NCBI GenBank assembly: GCA_902826685.1 | Contig: CADEFT010000004.1 | Location: 200,569 to 264,568, forward strand | Direction: 5' to 3' | Origin: an uncultured Acidobacteriota bacterium | GTDB lineage: Bacteria; Acidobacteriota; Terriglobia; Bryobacterales; Bryobacteraceae | Length of the DNA: 64,000 nucleotides | In this document: positions 41,436-50,172 of the stretch, in pieces | How positions within the stretch are numbered: position 1 is the first letter of the stretch | Layout of the letters: each line of letters starts with the position of its first letter | Notes under the pieces: generated by a model | What the model saw: only the letters and a program-made list of their open reading frames with translations | What the model was told of the DNA's origin: nothing | The model's database searches: none | Made by a program: the position numbers and the translations under genes

Positions 41436-42152
41436 TTATTTTTCCTTAAGGAGCTTTCGCAGCGCCGCCTCCGCCATGACCTTCAATTGAGCATCGGCGG
41501 CGGCCCGTTGGAGTTGTGAGCGGGCCTCCAATGGACGGCCGGTTTCGGCGTAAAGTAAGCCCAGGCGGTAGTGCTGCGCGGCAGCGGGGGAGGCGGCGAT
41601 GGAGGCTTCCAGTTGCCGGATCGCTTCGGCGGTGTTTCCGGATTTGAAGGCGATCAGCGCCAGGGTGGCGAGGTTCTCGGCCTTGAGACGTGCCGTTTCC
41701 GACAGCCAGCGGCCGGCTTCGATCCGGTGAGGCGCCTTGGCGCGATCGAGCAGCGTCAGGGCTCGCCCGGCCGCTTCGCCCGCTTCGGCCGCCGGCCGCG
41801 GGGAGCGATTGGCTTCCACCGAGCCGAGCAGGGTCAGCAGGGGGATGTAGTCGGGCGTGACGGCGAGCCCCGAGCGAGCCGCCTTTAGGGCTCCATCGGC
41901 GTCGCCCTCCTTGCGGCAGGCCTCGGCCCACATCTCATACACGGGCAGGCGCAGGTCCGAGCGGGGATACACTGTGAGAAAATGGCGCGCCAGTGGAACC
42001 CGTTCGACGGTGGCTTCCATGACGTCGAGGTAGGCATCGAATTCCTCGGGGCTGGCGGCCTGCAGTTGCGGCAGGAATTGGGCGGCGGCCGGAAGGGCTT
42101 GACAGATGATCGCGGCGGCAATGGCAATGGTTCTGGCGGCGCAGCAGGGCAT
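41436..42152 (-). CDS. Secreted TPR-like protein
   Basis: 238 residues. Seen: a signal peptide (CCAARTIAIAAAIICQALPAAA), then paired helices including YEMWAEACRKEGDADGALKAARSGLAVTPDY and SGNTAEAIRQLEASIAASPAAAQHYRLGLLYAETGRPLEA, which are TPR units. The beginning of this gene overlaps, on the opposite strand, the beginning of another TPR gene by 47 bases, so the two signal-peptide coding regions lie on complementary DNA. It probably works in the cell envelope. Confidence 0.7.
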   Translation of the reverse strand: MPCCAARTIAIAAAIICQALPAAAQFLPQLQAASPEEFDAYLDVMEATVERVPLARHFLTVYPRSDLRLPVYEMWAEACRKEGDADGALKAARSGLAVTPDYIPLLTLLGSVEANRSPRPAAEAGEAAGRALTLLDRAKAPHRIEAGRWLSETARLKAENLATLALIAFKSGNTAEAIRQLEASIAASPAAAQHYRLGLLYAETGRPLEARSQLQRAAADAQLKVMAEAALRKLLKEK

Positions 42153-42819
42153 GGAGTCGGCGCTGCCTCCATCCTATCGTGCCGTTCGCGTGGCGCGGGC
42201 GGCCGAACGCAGCGCGCCCACGGCCGCCGCGAAGAAGGCTCTGGGGCTCGCCTATTACGCCGCCGGCCAGCACCTGTTGTTCCGATTGAAGATGAACGAA
42301 GCGATCGCCGCCGATTCCAAGGATTACGAGCCGCATTATCTGATGGGGCGGCACTACGATTCGGACGTAGAGGATTTCGAGAAAGCGGCGGCGCATTTCC
42401 GCGCCGCGATCGAACGCAATGCGAACCATGCGCCGAGCCATGCGTTTCTGGGCCATGCGATCGAATCGGCGGGCGGTGCGGGCGCGCGCGAGTCGTACCA
42501 ACGCGCGCTTGCCCTTCATGGCTGCGAAGCGGCGGCGCTGGCGGGCCTGGCGCGGCTGGGCGGTGTCACGGCGGATCGCATCACGCGCTGCGCCGGCACC
42601 GACGCATTCCTGCTGCAGGCGGCGGCGAAGTTGCTGTCAGGCGAGGGGAAGCATTCCGAGTCCGCGCTTCTGCTCGAACGTGCGATCCAGACGGATCGGA
42701 CCAACGCATCGCTTGCCTATCAGTTGCATCGCGCCTGGCGAGCGGCTGGCGATGAGACGAAAGCGCGCGAAGCGCTCACTCTTTACGATCGGCTGAACCG
42801 GATCTACGGCGGCCGGTAA
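42106..42819 (+). CDS. TPR-repeat protein, divergently overlapping its neighbour
   Basis: 237 residues if the first ATG is used; in-frame ATGs also occur at 42121, 42127 and 42151. Seen: a short hydrophobic start (MIAAAMAMVLAAQQG), then helix pairs KKALGLAYYAAGQHLLFRLKMNEAIAADSKDYEPHYLMGRHY, ERNANHAPSHAFLGHAI and GEGKHSESALLLERAIQTDRTNASLAYQLHRAW. These are TPR-like repeats. If the last ATG (42151) is the true start, the protein would have no signal and the antiparallel overlap would be 2 bases. It is followed by a sulfatase after 13 bases. Confidence 0.68.
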   Translation: MIAAAMAMVLAAQQGMESALPPSYRAVRVARAAERSAPTAAAKKALGLAYYAAGQHLLFRLKMNEAIAADSKDYEPHYLMGRHYDSDVEDFEKAAAHFRAAIERNANHAPSHAFLGHAIESAGGAGARESYQRALALHGCEAAALAGLARLGGVTADRITRCAGTDAFLLQAAAKLLSGEGKHSESALLLERAIQTDRTNASLAYQLHRAWRAAGDETKAREALTLYDRLNRIYGGR

Positions 42820-42832
42820 TATCATTGTGGGG

Positions 42833-44197
42833 ATGAATCGCCGAGCGTTCCTCACCGCGGCCACGGGTGCCGCCTATGCCCAACCCGCGCGGCAGCCGCA
42901 GCCCAACTTCGTTTTCATTATGGCCGACGATCTGGGCGTGTTCGACGCGGGCTGCTATGGGCAGAAGCTGATTCGCACCCCAAACATCGACCGGTTGGCC
43001 GGCGAAGGTACGCGCTTCACCGATTGCTATGCCGGTGCCACCGTTTGCGCGCCCTCGCGCAGCGTGCTGATGACCGGGCAGCATACCGGCCACACCACCG
43101 TGCGGTCCAACGCTTCGCTGCGCACCGGCGATCGTGTCCCGCTTGAAGCGAAGGATTTCACCATCGCGCAAATGCTCAAAGGGCCGGAATGGCGCGACGC
43201 CTTCGACGAATCGCGCGGCTACGCGACGGCGATTACCGGCAAATGGGGCTTGGGCGAACCCGGCACCACGGGATTGCCGAACGATCACGGCTTCGATGAG
43301 TTTTACGGCTTCCTCAATCAGCAGCACGCCCACGGCCATTACCCCACTTACCTGTGGCGCAACAAAACGAGGGAAACGCTGTCGGGCAACCTGGAGGGCA
43401 AGCGCCGGGAATACGCTTCCGATCTGTTCTGCCGCGAGGCCCTGCACTTCATCGACCGGCACCGCTACGATCCGTTCTACCTGTTTTTCACGCCAACCGT
43501 GCCGCATGCCCGGTTCGATGCACCGGACCTCGGCGCCTACGCCAACCAGCCGTGGCCAGAAGAGGCCAAGCACTATGCGGCCATGGTGACGCGCATGGAC
43601 AGCTATGTCGGCCGCATTCTCGACAAGCTGCGGGAATGCGATTTGGAGCGCAACACCGTGGTGTTCTTCACCAGCGACAACGGCGGAACCTTCGAGTACG
43701 CGCCGTTCGGGTCGATGGGGCCGCTGCGGGAAAGCAAAGGCTCGGTGTATGACGGCGGCACGCGCGTGCCGATGATCGCCCGCTGGCCCGGCCGGATCCA
43801 GGCGGGCGCGGTCAGCGATTTCCCCTGGGCTTTTTGCGACGTGATGCCCACGCTCGGCGATCTGGCGGGCGTGCGCGGCCTGCCGCCCAACATCGACGGC
43901 ATGTCCGTGATGCCCACCCTGCTTGGTAAGAAACAGAATCCCGACCGGCCGCTCTACTGGGAGTCGTTCGGAGGCAAGGCCGGATTCGCGCAGGCGGTGC
44001 GGATGGGACGTTGGAGCGCGGTGCGGCACGGGCTGGACGGTCCGCTCGAGATCTACGACCTGACGGCCGACGCCGGGCAGAAGACCAACGTAGCGGCGGC
44101 GCATCCCGAGATCGTGCGGCGGATGGAGGAGTATCTCAAGGATTGCCGCACGGACTCGCCGGATTATCCCGTGACGCGGCGCCGCCGCCGCGCATAA
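42833..44197 (+). CDS. Arylsulfatase-type sulfatase
   Basis: 454 residues from ATG 42833 (GTG 42827 is an alternative). Seen: a Tat-like leader (NRRAFLTAATGAAYA), metal-binding Asp32-Asp33 in IMADDLG, the sulfatase signature CAPSR with Cys72 (the residue converted to formylglycine), TGQHTGH, AITGKWGLGEPG, and a late NGGTFEYAPFGSMGPLRESKGSVYDGG for the second half of the metal site. All active-site landmarks are in order. It hydrolyses sulfate esters, likely from polysaccharides. An anaerobic or other FGly-forming enzyme must be encoded elsewhere. Confidence 0.92.
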   Translation: MNRRAFLTAATGAAYAQPARQPQPNFVFIMADDLGVFDAGCYGQKLIRTPNIDRLAGEGTRFTDCYAGATVCAPSRSVLMTGQHTGHTTVRSNASLRTGDRVPLEAKDFTIAQMLKGPEWRDAFDESRGYATAITGKWGLGEPGTTGLPNDHGFDEFYGFLNQQHAHGHYPTYLWRNKTRETLSGNLEGKRREYASDLFCREALHFIDRHRYDPFYLFFTPTVPHARFDAPDLGAYANQPWPEEAKHYAAMVTRMDSYVGRILDKLRECDLERNTVVFFTSDNGGTFEYAPFGSMGPLRESKGSVYDGGTRVPMIARWPGRIQAGAVSDFPWAFCDVMPTLGDLAGVRGLPPNIDGMSVMPTLLGKKQNPDRPLYWESFGGKAGFAQAVRMGRWSAVRHGLDGPLEIYDLTADAGQKTNVAAAHPEIVRRMEEYLKDCRTDSPDYPVTRRRRRA

Positions 44198-44218
44198 GCC
44201 GGGTGTACACTGTGAGGC

Positions 44219-45421
44219 ATGTTTACCCGGGGATATCTGTTTTCAGGTTTCGCGCTACTGGTCGGCGCCGCTTTGTATTCGCAGCCTCCTAGCGCCGCCG
44301 AGCGCAAGGAACGATTCCGCAAGATGTCGGCCGCAGCCGAAGCCAAAGGATTGGCGGACGCCTTCAAAGGGATCAGCGCCGGCGGTTCGGTTGAGGCGGG
44401 ACTGTTCCCGGTCCGGTCGAGTGGCGTTTCCACCGAGCCGGTGCGCCGCGCCGCGGACTCTTTCCTAACCGCTTTGACCGCCGAGCAGCGCGTCAAGACG
44501 ATGTTCGCCGTCGAAGATCCGGAATGGCGCAAATGGATGAACCAACATTTCTACGTGCGCCAGGGCGTCGGGTTCGATGAAATGTCGGAGGCGCAGCGCG
44601 AGGCGGCGTTCGGCCTGCTGCGCGCGGCGCTCAGCGCCAAGGGCCTGAAACTGACGCGCGACATCATGAAGCTCAACTACACGCTCGGCGAGTTGAACTC
44701 CAACGATTTCGAACAATACGGCGAGTGGCTTTATTACATGACGGTCATGGGCAAGCCGTCGAAGACCGAGCCGTGGGGCTTTCAACTCGACGGCCACCAC
44801 TGCATCATCAATTACTTCGTGCTGGGCGATCAGGTGGTGATGACACCTTTGTTCGTCGGCTCGGAGCCCGTCACGGCGACCGAAGGGAGGTTCAAAGGCA
44901 TCAGCATCCTGCAGCAGGAACAGGCCAAGGGTCTCGACATGCTGCGTTCGCTCACCGAGGCCCAGCGCGCCAAGGCCGTTCTTTCGGCCTCAAAGACGGG
45001 GAACAACAACATCGGCGAGGCGTTTAAGGATAACGTCGTGCTCGACTATGCGGGCGTGGCGGCGAAGGAGATGACCGAAGGCCAGCGCAACCGCCTGCTC
45101 GACCTGATCGAGATGTATGTTTCCAACATGGACGACGGCCACGCCAAGGTGAAGATGACCGAGGTGCGCGGCCACATCGGGCGTACGCACTTTGCGTGGA
45201 TCGGCGGTTCGGACGACGACAGCGTTTATTACTACCGCATCCACAGCCCGGTGATCCTGATCGAGTTCGATCACCAGGCTCCGGCGGGTCTGCGGCACCT
45301 GGCGAAAGATCCGAAAGCGCCGCAGCGCCAGCATGTGCACGTGGTTGTGCGGACGCCGAACGGCAACGACTACGGCAAGGATTTACTGCGGCAGCACTAT
45401 CAGAAGCATCCGCACTCGTAG
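44219..45421 (+). CDS. Secreted DUF3500 family protein
   Basis: 400 residues. Seen: an export signal (FTRGYLFSGFALLVGAALYS), then a DUF3500 domain with FLTALTAEQRVKTMFAVEDPEWRKWMNQHF, GVGFDEMSEAQREAAFGLLRAALS, EWLYYMTVMGKPSKTEPWGFQLDGHH, and VYYYRIHSPVILIEFDHQ with a late HVHVVVRTPNGNDYGKDLL. The function of DUF3500 is unknown; the conserved His and Glu suggest metal or ligand binding. It converges on the histidine kinase gene with only 3 bases between stops. Confidence 0.88.
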   Translation: MFTRGYLFSGFALLVGAALYSQPPSAAERKERFRKMSAAAEAKGLADAFKGISAGGSVEAGLFPVRSSGVSTEPVRRAADSFLTALTAEQRVKTMFAVEDPEWRKWMNQHFYVRQGVGFDEMSEAQREAAFGLLRAALSAKGLKLTRDIMKLNYTLGELNSNDFEQYGEWLYYMTVMGKPSKTEPWGFQLDGHHCIINYFVLGDQVVMTPLFVGSEPVTATEGRFKGISILQQEQAKGLDMLRSLTEAQRAKAVLSASKTGNNNIGEAFKDNVVLDYAGVAAKEMTEGQRNRLLDLIEMYVSNMDDGHAKVKMTEVRGHIGRTHFAWIGGSDDDSVYYYRIHSPVILIEFDHQAPAGLRHLAKDPKAPQRQHVHVVVRTPNGNDYGKDLLRQHYQKHPHS

Positions 45422-45424
45422 GAT

Positions 45425-46933
45425 TCACTCAAGGCGCGCGGGAATGCGGATGGTGAACGCGCTGCCGGCGCCAGGCGTGCTTTCGACGGTCACGTCGCCG
45501 CCCATCATGCGGCAGAAAGCGCGGGTGATGGTGAGGCCGAGTCCGGTGCCTCCGAAGCGGCGCGAGGTGCTGTCGTCGGCCTGCGTGAAGGGTTCGAAGA
45601 TGCGTTCGCTTTGAGCCCGGCTGAGACCGATTCCGGTGTCGGTGACGCGGCATTGCACCCAATCGGCGCCGTCGTGTTCTAGCCGCTCCATCGCCACGCC
45701 GACAGTCCCCTGCGAGGTGAACTTGCAGGCATTGCCCAGCAGGTTGAGCAGGCTTTGACGCATTTTGCCTTCATCGGAATAGATGTGGCCGAGATCGGCG
45801 GGACACTCCACCGTCAGGTGATTGCCGTTGGCGGCGGCAAGCGGCCGGATGAGATCCACCACGCTTGAGACCAGCGACGGCAGGTGGAACATGCCCGCCT
45901 GCGCGCTGACCTTGCCGGCCTCGATGCGCGCGAAGCTGAGAATCTCTTCGACCAGCCGGAGCTGATGATCCGCCGCCCGCAACATTCGATCGAGATCGGG
46001 CAGCAGATCGGCCTGGTCGCGGTCCATGAGGTCCTCGCGCAGCATTTCGCCGTAGCCTCTAATGGCGTTGAGCGGGGTGCGGAGTTCGTGGCTCATGTTG
46101 GCCAGGAAGCGGCTCTTGGCGCCGCTGGCGGCCTCGGCGGCTTCCTTGGCGAAACGTTCGGTGACGTCCTGAATGGCGCCGAAGACGCGCACGCCGTCGG
46201 GGCAGGGACGCGCCGCGTCGCGCATCCAGCGGGTGGAACCGTCCGCCGCCGCTACGCGATACTCCACGGTGGACGCTTTGCCCCCGGCGATCGTCTGCCG
46301 GTGGAGCCGGTAGGCGGCCGCGTCTTCCTCGAGGACCTCGAATCCCTGGGCCAGGTCGGCGCCGGAGATCCATTCCCGCCCGGCGCCCCGCGCATCCAGC
46401 CGAATCACGTACACGCACTCGGAAAGCAGTTCGCTGAAAGTGCGGTATTGCTCTTCCGACGCGCGCACCTGCTGATAGAGCATGGTGTTGTCGATGGCCA
46501 GCGCCGCCTGTTGCGCGAACGCCACCAGCAGGCGCAGATCGCCCGGAGCGAACGCCGCCGGCCGCACCGAGTCGAGGCAAAGGACTCCCAACAGCCGGTC
46601 GCGCACCATCATGGGCGCGGCCATGGCGCTTTGCAGCGCACGGATCTCTTCCACCGGTCCGTCATAGCGGATTTCGTCATCGGCGCGGACGTCGGCCAGC
46701 AGCAGCGGCTCACGCAGCCGCGCCGAAAGCGCCGCGTAGCCCTTCTGCACCGGGAAGCGCACGTTACGGATGCGCGGGTCCTCGTAGCCGCTGGTGTAGG
46801 CGATGGTGAGCTGCCGCGGCGCCTCTTCCCACAGAAGAATGGAGCCCTTCTCCGAGTCCGCTACCACCACGCGGGCCGTTTCCAACACCTGTTGCAGCAG
46901 GTGGTCCAGGTCGGCGGAAGACGGCGGCGGCAT
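45425..46933 (-). CDS. Soluble GAF-PAS sensor histidine kinase
   Basis: 502 residues from ATG 46933 (an upstream ATG at 46999 is almost against the divergent gene and less likely). Seen: a GAF domain (about residues 8-155) with GSILLWEE and [17 protein letters not shown], a PAS domain (160-262) with [13 protein letters not shown] and ending [11 protein letters not shown], a HisKA domain with [10 protein letters not shown] (His282), then an HATPase with [18 protein letters not shown] and [11 protein letters not shown]. No membrane segment is present. No response regulator lies near, so it is an orphan in this window. It senses an internal signal. Confidence 0.9.
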   Translation of the reverse strand: MPPPSSADLDHLLQQVLETARVVVADSEKGSILLWEEAPRQLTIAYTSGYEDPRIRNVRFPVQKGYAALSARLREPLLLADVRADDEIRYDGPVEEIRALQSAMAAPMMVRDRLLGVLCLDSVRPAAFAPGDLRLLVAFAQQAALAIDNTMLYQQVRASEEQYRTFSELLSECVYVIRLDARGAGREWISGADLAQGFEVLEEDAAAYRLHRQTIAGGKASTVEYRVAAADGSTRWMRDAARPCPDGVRVFGAIQDVTERFAKEAAEAASGAKSRFLANMSHELRTPLNAIRGYGEMLREDLMDRDQADLLPDLDRMLRAADHQLRLVEEILSFARIEAGKVSAQAGMFHLPSLVSSVVDLIRPLAAANGNHLTVECPADLGHIYSDEGKMRQSLLNLLGNACKFTSQGTVGVAMERLEHDGADWVQCRVTDTGIGLSRAQSERIFEPFTQADDSTSRRFGGTGLGLTITRAFCRMMGGDVTVESTPGAGSAFTIRIPARLE

Positions 46934-47019
46934 GACAGTTGCGCTCTTCTTCTGTTCGGCAGAGCGGGGAGAAGTCTTTAAGCCGCGCCGGGCCGGCAAT
47001 GGTTTAGAATATGGGCGCC

Positions 47020-48288
47020 ATGACCCGCCGTGACTTCCTCCACTCGACCGCCGCCCGCGCCGCCACCGGAATCGCCGCTCTCACCGGGGCCGAGGGGCTG
47101 CTCGCCCAGGCCCGTGAAAAGGCCAAGCCTCTCAACCTCAAGATCACCGATTTGAAGACCTTCATCGTGAACCGCGGCGGACCCAACGCCAACAACTATG
47201 TCTTCGTGAAGATCTACACCAATCAGGGACTCACCGGCCTTGGGGAAGGCTCCGTCACCAGCAAGGAAGCGACGATGGCCGCGGCCATCGACGAGCATAA
47301 GCGCTATCTGGTCAACCGCGATCCGGCCGATATCGAGATGCACTGGCAGGCGATGTACCGCTGGCCCCGCTGGCGCGGCGGGCCGATTCTCAATTCCGCC
47401 ATCAGCGCCGTCGAGATCGCGCTTTGGGATATCCTCGGCCAGGCGCTTGGCCAACCGGTCTGGCGCCTGCTGGGCGGCAAGGCGCGCGATCGCGTGCAGA
47501 TGTACGTGCATGGCGGCGGCAACTCGCCCGAAGCCTACGCGAGAAGCTTTCTGCAGGCGAAGGAAGAGGGCTGGACCGGCGCGAAGTCGGGCTTCATCAC
47601 TACCCAGGGCGACGTGATCGATCCGGTACGCTCGGTGCGCGAAGGCATCGCCAACCTCAAGGCCGTGCGCCAGGCGGTGGGGGACGATTTCAAGATCTGC
47701 ATCGACGTGCATGGCAAGACCACGCCCACCATGGCGGTGGATTTTTGCAGCCGCGCCGAGGAATACCGCCCTTATTTTGTGGAGGAGGCGACGCAACTCG
47801 AGGATCTGGACGAACTGGCGCTGCTGCGCTCGAAGACGCGCATCCCCCTCGCCACCGGCGAGCGCCTTACGACCAAGTACGGCTTTAGCCAGATCTGCAG
47901 CCGCCACCTGGTGGATTATGTGCAGCCGGATGTGGTCCATTGCGGCGGCATCCTCGAAATGAAGAAGATTGCCACCATCGCCGAGGCCTACCGCATTGAG
48001 CTTTGCCCACACAATCCGCAAAGCGACGTGAGCACGCTCGCTTCGCTGCATGTCGATTTTTCGACGCCCAATTTCGGCATTCAGGAAATTACGCACCGGG
48101 GCAACGAACAATACTGGAAGGATTTGTTCCTCGGCGGCGCCATCGAATATGAGAAAGGCTTCGCGCTGCCGCCGGACCGGCCCGGGCTTGGAGTGGGGCT
48201 CGATGAGAAGGTGGCGGCCAAGCGTCCCTATCAGCCGCATACACGCCAGCAGTTGCGATTCCCCGACGGAGGCATCGCCGATCACTGA
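47020..48288 (+). CDS. Enolase-superfamily sugar-acid dehydratase, Tat-exported
   Basis: 422 residues from ATG 47020 (ATG 47011 also in frame). Seen: a twin-arginine leader [16 protein letters not shown], then the MR_MLE N-terminal domain, metal ligands Asp in [10 protein letters not shown], Glu in [10 protein letters not shown] and Glu in IPLATGERL, plus HxNPQ in LCPHNPQSD. This matches the mandelate-racemase / galactonate-dehydratase-like group (mannonate or galactonate dehydratases). The Tat signal implies a folded periplasmic enzyme. The exact sugar acid cannot be read from sequence. It is divergent from the histidine kinase. Confidence 0.85.
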   Translation: MTRRDFLHSTAARAATGIAALTGAEGLLAQAREKAKPLNLKITDLKTFIVNRGGPNANNYVFVKIYTNQGLTGLGEGSVTSKEATMAAAIDEHKRYLVNRDPADIEMHWQAMYRWPRWRGGPILNSAISAVEIALWDILGQALGQPVWRLLGGKARDRVQMYVHGGGNSPEAYARSFLQAKEEGWTGAKSGFITTQGDVIDPVRSVREGIANLKAVRQAVGDDFKICIDVHGKTTPTMAVDFCSRAEEYRPYFVEEATQLEDLDELALLRSKTRIPLATGERLTTKYGFSQICSRHLVDYVQPDVVHCGGILEMKKIATIAEAYRIELCPHNPQSDVSTLASLHVDFSTPNFGIQEITHRGNEQYWKDLFLGGAIEYEKGFALPPDRPGLGVGLDEKVAAKRPYQPHTRQQLRFPDGGIADH

Positions 48289-48324
48289 GCCAGGCTCCGC
48301 TAAAGTGGCCCGGATGCGCCGCCG

Positions 48325-49473
48325 ATGGACTGGATCATGGATCATCAGGCTGTCCTCGACAAGGCGCAAGCTCTGCTCAAAGAAGGCAGGGACGCCGCGG
48401 GCCGCAACGATTGGCATGAAGCCGAAGCGAGGTTCGCCGACGCGTTGCAACTGGGCGGACGGCTCGATCCCGCCGAGTCCGATCTGCCAGTGGTGGCCAT
48501 GCTCGCCATGGCGCAGTTGAGTTATGAGCGCGGCCAGAAAGAGGAAGCGATCCAGCGGGCCACTTCCGCCTTCGCTCTTTCCGCCGAGACGGAGAACTTC
48601 AGCGGCTGGCAGTTTCCGCTGTACGAACTGATGGCCAACCTGTTCGATGAACTGGGCGTGCCACATCGCGCCATTCCTTTCCGCCACATCATGGTGCGCT
48701 TGTGGCGGGAACTGGAAGGTTCGGACTCCGAGAAAACGGCCGCCGCCTGCGCCCACCTGGGACAAAGCTTCGAACGGCTTGGCTTCCACGAGCACGCCAC
48801 GCTCGCCTATTCGGAGGCGGTGCGCGCCGATGGACGCCATCGACGCCGGCTGGCGGAGTCGCTCCATCGCGCCGGACGGCTGGAGGAAGCCGAAGCGGCG
48901 TACCGGCAGTTGCTCGAAGAAGAAGCGGATCGCCCGGATGCCGCCGCTGTCCGATCCGCCCTGGCCGATCTGCTTTCGCAAACCGGCCGTCCGGAAGAAG
49001 CGAGCCAAGGCTTTTACGAAGCGTATCGCCAGCACCTGGCGGCCGGTCCTGGAAACACGGCGGCGATTGCCGCGCTCAAGACCAGGTGGTCCGCCGCGCT
49101 GGCGCGTGAAGGGAAGCTTGAGCAGGCGCGGCGCGCCGCCGAGGAGGCTATCGAAATCTGGCGCGGCGAGAACGCTCCGGAACTGGCCGGCGCTTATGAG
49201 GCACTGGGACGCGTCCTCGAATTGCAGGGCGAGCCCCACCAGGCCGAGCAATACTGCCGTGAAGCCCTCCATTCGATGGATCGGCATGGCGTGATCGATG
49301 CCGCCACGCGGCAGGCCCGGCTCGAATGGCAGGCGCTGCTTCTGGACCGGATGGGCCGCGGTGAAGAAAGCGCCCAGGCACGCGCAAAGGCGGCGAAGAT
49401 CGCTGTGGCGCGGCGCCAGGTACCGGATCCCGAAAGCCTGCTGAATTGGGGCACAAACCCTACCCGGGACTAA
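48325..49473 (+). CDS. TPR-repeat protein (cytosolic)
   Basis: 382 residues with no obvious signal peptide. Seen: many helix-pair repeats such as NDWHEAEARFADALQLGG, ELGVPHRAIPFRHIMVRLWREL, GFHEHATLAYSEAVRADG, GRLEEAEAAYRQLLEEEADRPDAA, GKLEQARRAAEEAIEIWRGENAPELAGAYEALG, which fit the TPR consensus. The last 15 residues differ. Probably a scaffold. In-frame ATGs are 48325 and 48337. It is the last gene before the hairpin-rich stretch that precedes the small membrane protein. Confidence 0.78.
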   Translation: MDWIMDHQAVLDKAQALLKEGRDAAGRNDWHEAEARFADALQLGGRLDPAESDLPVVAMLAMAQLSYERGQKEEAIQRATSAFALSAETENFSGWQFPLYELMANLFDELGVPHRAIPFRHIMVRLWRELEGSDSEKTAAACAHLGQSFERLGFHEHATLAYSEAVRADGRHRRRLAESLHRAGRLEEAEAAYRQLLEEEADRPDAAAVRSALADLLSQTGRPEEASQGFYEAYRQHLAAGPGNTAAIAALKTRWSAALAREGKLEQARRAAEEAIEIWRGENAPELAGAYEALGRVLELQGEPHQAEQYCREALHSMDRHGVIDAATRQARLEWQALLLDRMGRGEESAQARAKAAKIAVARRQVPDPESLLNWGTNPTRD

Positions 49474-49785
49474 CGCCCATTCCAAAAAAGCACACCCTCT
49501 GACGGATTTCCTCCGCCATTCGCACGTTTCCTGATGAGAGCAACGACGGCCGGCTGAAACGCCCGGGCGTCAGGCTCAACCAATTCTCTTTCGGGTGAGG
49601 ACCGCCAGACGTATCCACAAGCCGCGTCTGGCGCCCGGCCGGAGCCGAATACGCTCCGGTACACGACGGCGCACAGGTGGATCGCCTGCCACGGGGGCCA
49701 TTTCGGCGGGCGCTTCCCGTTCCTGTGCGCCGATTTTTTCTAAGCGTTACCGGCGAACCCGCTACAATGGAACCCAACGCCGGTA
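49474..49785 (+). other. Non-coding stretch with four or more inverted repeats
   Basis: The 312 bases between the TPR gene and the small membrane protein hold no convincing gene. Seen: hairpin 49603-49633 (9-bp stem CGCCAGACG/CGTCTGGCG), hairpin 49639-49659 (7-bp CCGGAGC/GCTCCGG), an 11-bp stem with T-run at 49667-49740, and a 9-bp stem 49747-49786 that includes the start codon of the next gene. A 12-base palindrome ACGCCCGGGCGT lies near 49559. See the leader entry. Confidence 0.55.
49667..49740 (+). terminator. Intrinsic terminator candidate with long loop
   Basis: A perfect 11-bp stem, CGGCGCACAGG with CCTGTGCGCCG, closes a 44-base loop that has its own ACGGG/CCCGT stem, and is followed at once by A then TTTTTT and C. 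It may end transcription from the TPR gene or from a short RNA, and could be a switch for the membrane protein gene downstream. Confidence 0.55.
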
Positions 49786-50157
49786 ATGGAGAAGCACGTT
49801 CGCACACTCGGGTACTTAAACGCCGGTCTTGGCGTTTTTTGTCTCGTGGCCTGTATCGCGGCGTTAGTGATTTTCGAAGGTCCGTCCGGTGTGCTGTTAA
49901 TCAATGCGCGCGAAGGATCATCGATTACCACCACCGAAGGGTTCATCACCGCCTGCGTTCTGATTTACTTGTTCCTCATGGCGGCGCCTCTGTTCCTGAT
50001 CGGCATCGGCTTACTCCGGCTGCAGGACTGGGCGCGCGACCTCGGTATCATCGCTTCCATCTTCGCCCTCGCCATCATCCCGTTCGGCACCGTCGTCGGC
50101 ATCTACAATCTGTGGGTGTTGAATTCGTTCGAGGTTGAGCCTCTCTTCAAGCACTGA
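49786..50157 (+). CDS. Small membrane protein of unknown function
   Basis: 123 residues. Seen: three or four hydrophobic stretches (LGYLNAGLGVFCLVACIAAL, FITACVLIYLFLMAAPLFLIG, DLGIIASIFALAIIPFGTVVG), with the pattern of small acidobacterial membrane proteins that begin HVRTLG-x-LN/LG. The start ATG at 49786 lies at the 3' end of a 9-bp hairpin, and a terminator-like hairpin with six T's overlaps codons 11-18, so its expression may be controlled by RNA structure. No function can be assigned. A gene for a LarA-type racemase follows after 15 bases. Confidence 0.7.
   Translation: MEKHVRTLGYLNAGLGVFCLVACIAALVIFEGPSGVLLINAREGSSITTTEGFITACVLIYLFLMAAPLFLIGIGLLRLQDWARDLGIIASIFALAIIPFGTVVGIYNLWVLNSFEVEPLFKH
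49818..49840 (+). terminator. Hairpin with T-run inside the first codons of the membrane protein
   Basis: AAACGCC, loop GGTCTT, then GGCGTTT running into TTT. The stem is 7 bp and looks like a small intrinsic terminator, but it lies in an ORF at codons 11 to 19. It may act as an attenuator, or it may be chance from codon usage. Confidence 0.35.
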
Positions 50158-50172
50158 CGCTACCCTAGGAAA

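Larger units (their letters stand above)
49603..49840 (+). promoter_or_regulatory. Candidate structured RNA leader with alternative hairpins
   Basis: Several stems line up on the plus strand: CGCCAGACG/CGTCTGGCG, CCGGAGC/GCTCCGG, an 11-bp terminator-like stem, TTACCGGCG/CGCCGGTAA (whose 3' arm ends at the AUG), and AAACGCC/GGCGTTT followed by a T-run at 49818-49840 inside the first codons. AACGCC occurs twice (near 49776 and 49819), so GGCGTT (49831) and CCGGCG (49750) each have two possible partners. This mutually exclusive pairing is the layout expected of a regulatory leader. The set is my reading; no covariation data exist here. Confidence 0.35.

Noticed and set aside
42776..44104. Minus-strand frame of 442 codons opposite the sulfatase
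   Set aside because: The sulfatase has intact active-site motifs; the antisense frame has none.
46978..49485. Minus-strand open frame of 835 codons across the dehydratase and TPR genes
   Set aside because: It mirrors two real plus-strand genes with clear families; its own translation is rich in Arg, His and Gly with no motif and no signal. Long antisense frames are expected in GC-rich DNA.
49555..49743. Short plus-strand frame ending in a Gly/Phe-rich peptide (HFGGRFPFLCADFF)
   Set aside because: It has no start codon in frame after the preceding stop and overlaps the hairpins; the peptide-like look is probably chance.
49677..50138. Plus-strand frame of 153 codons overlapping the small membrane protein
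   Set aside because: It is Arg/His-rich and in a different frame from the clear membrane protein; it lacks a ribosome site.
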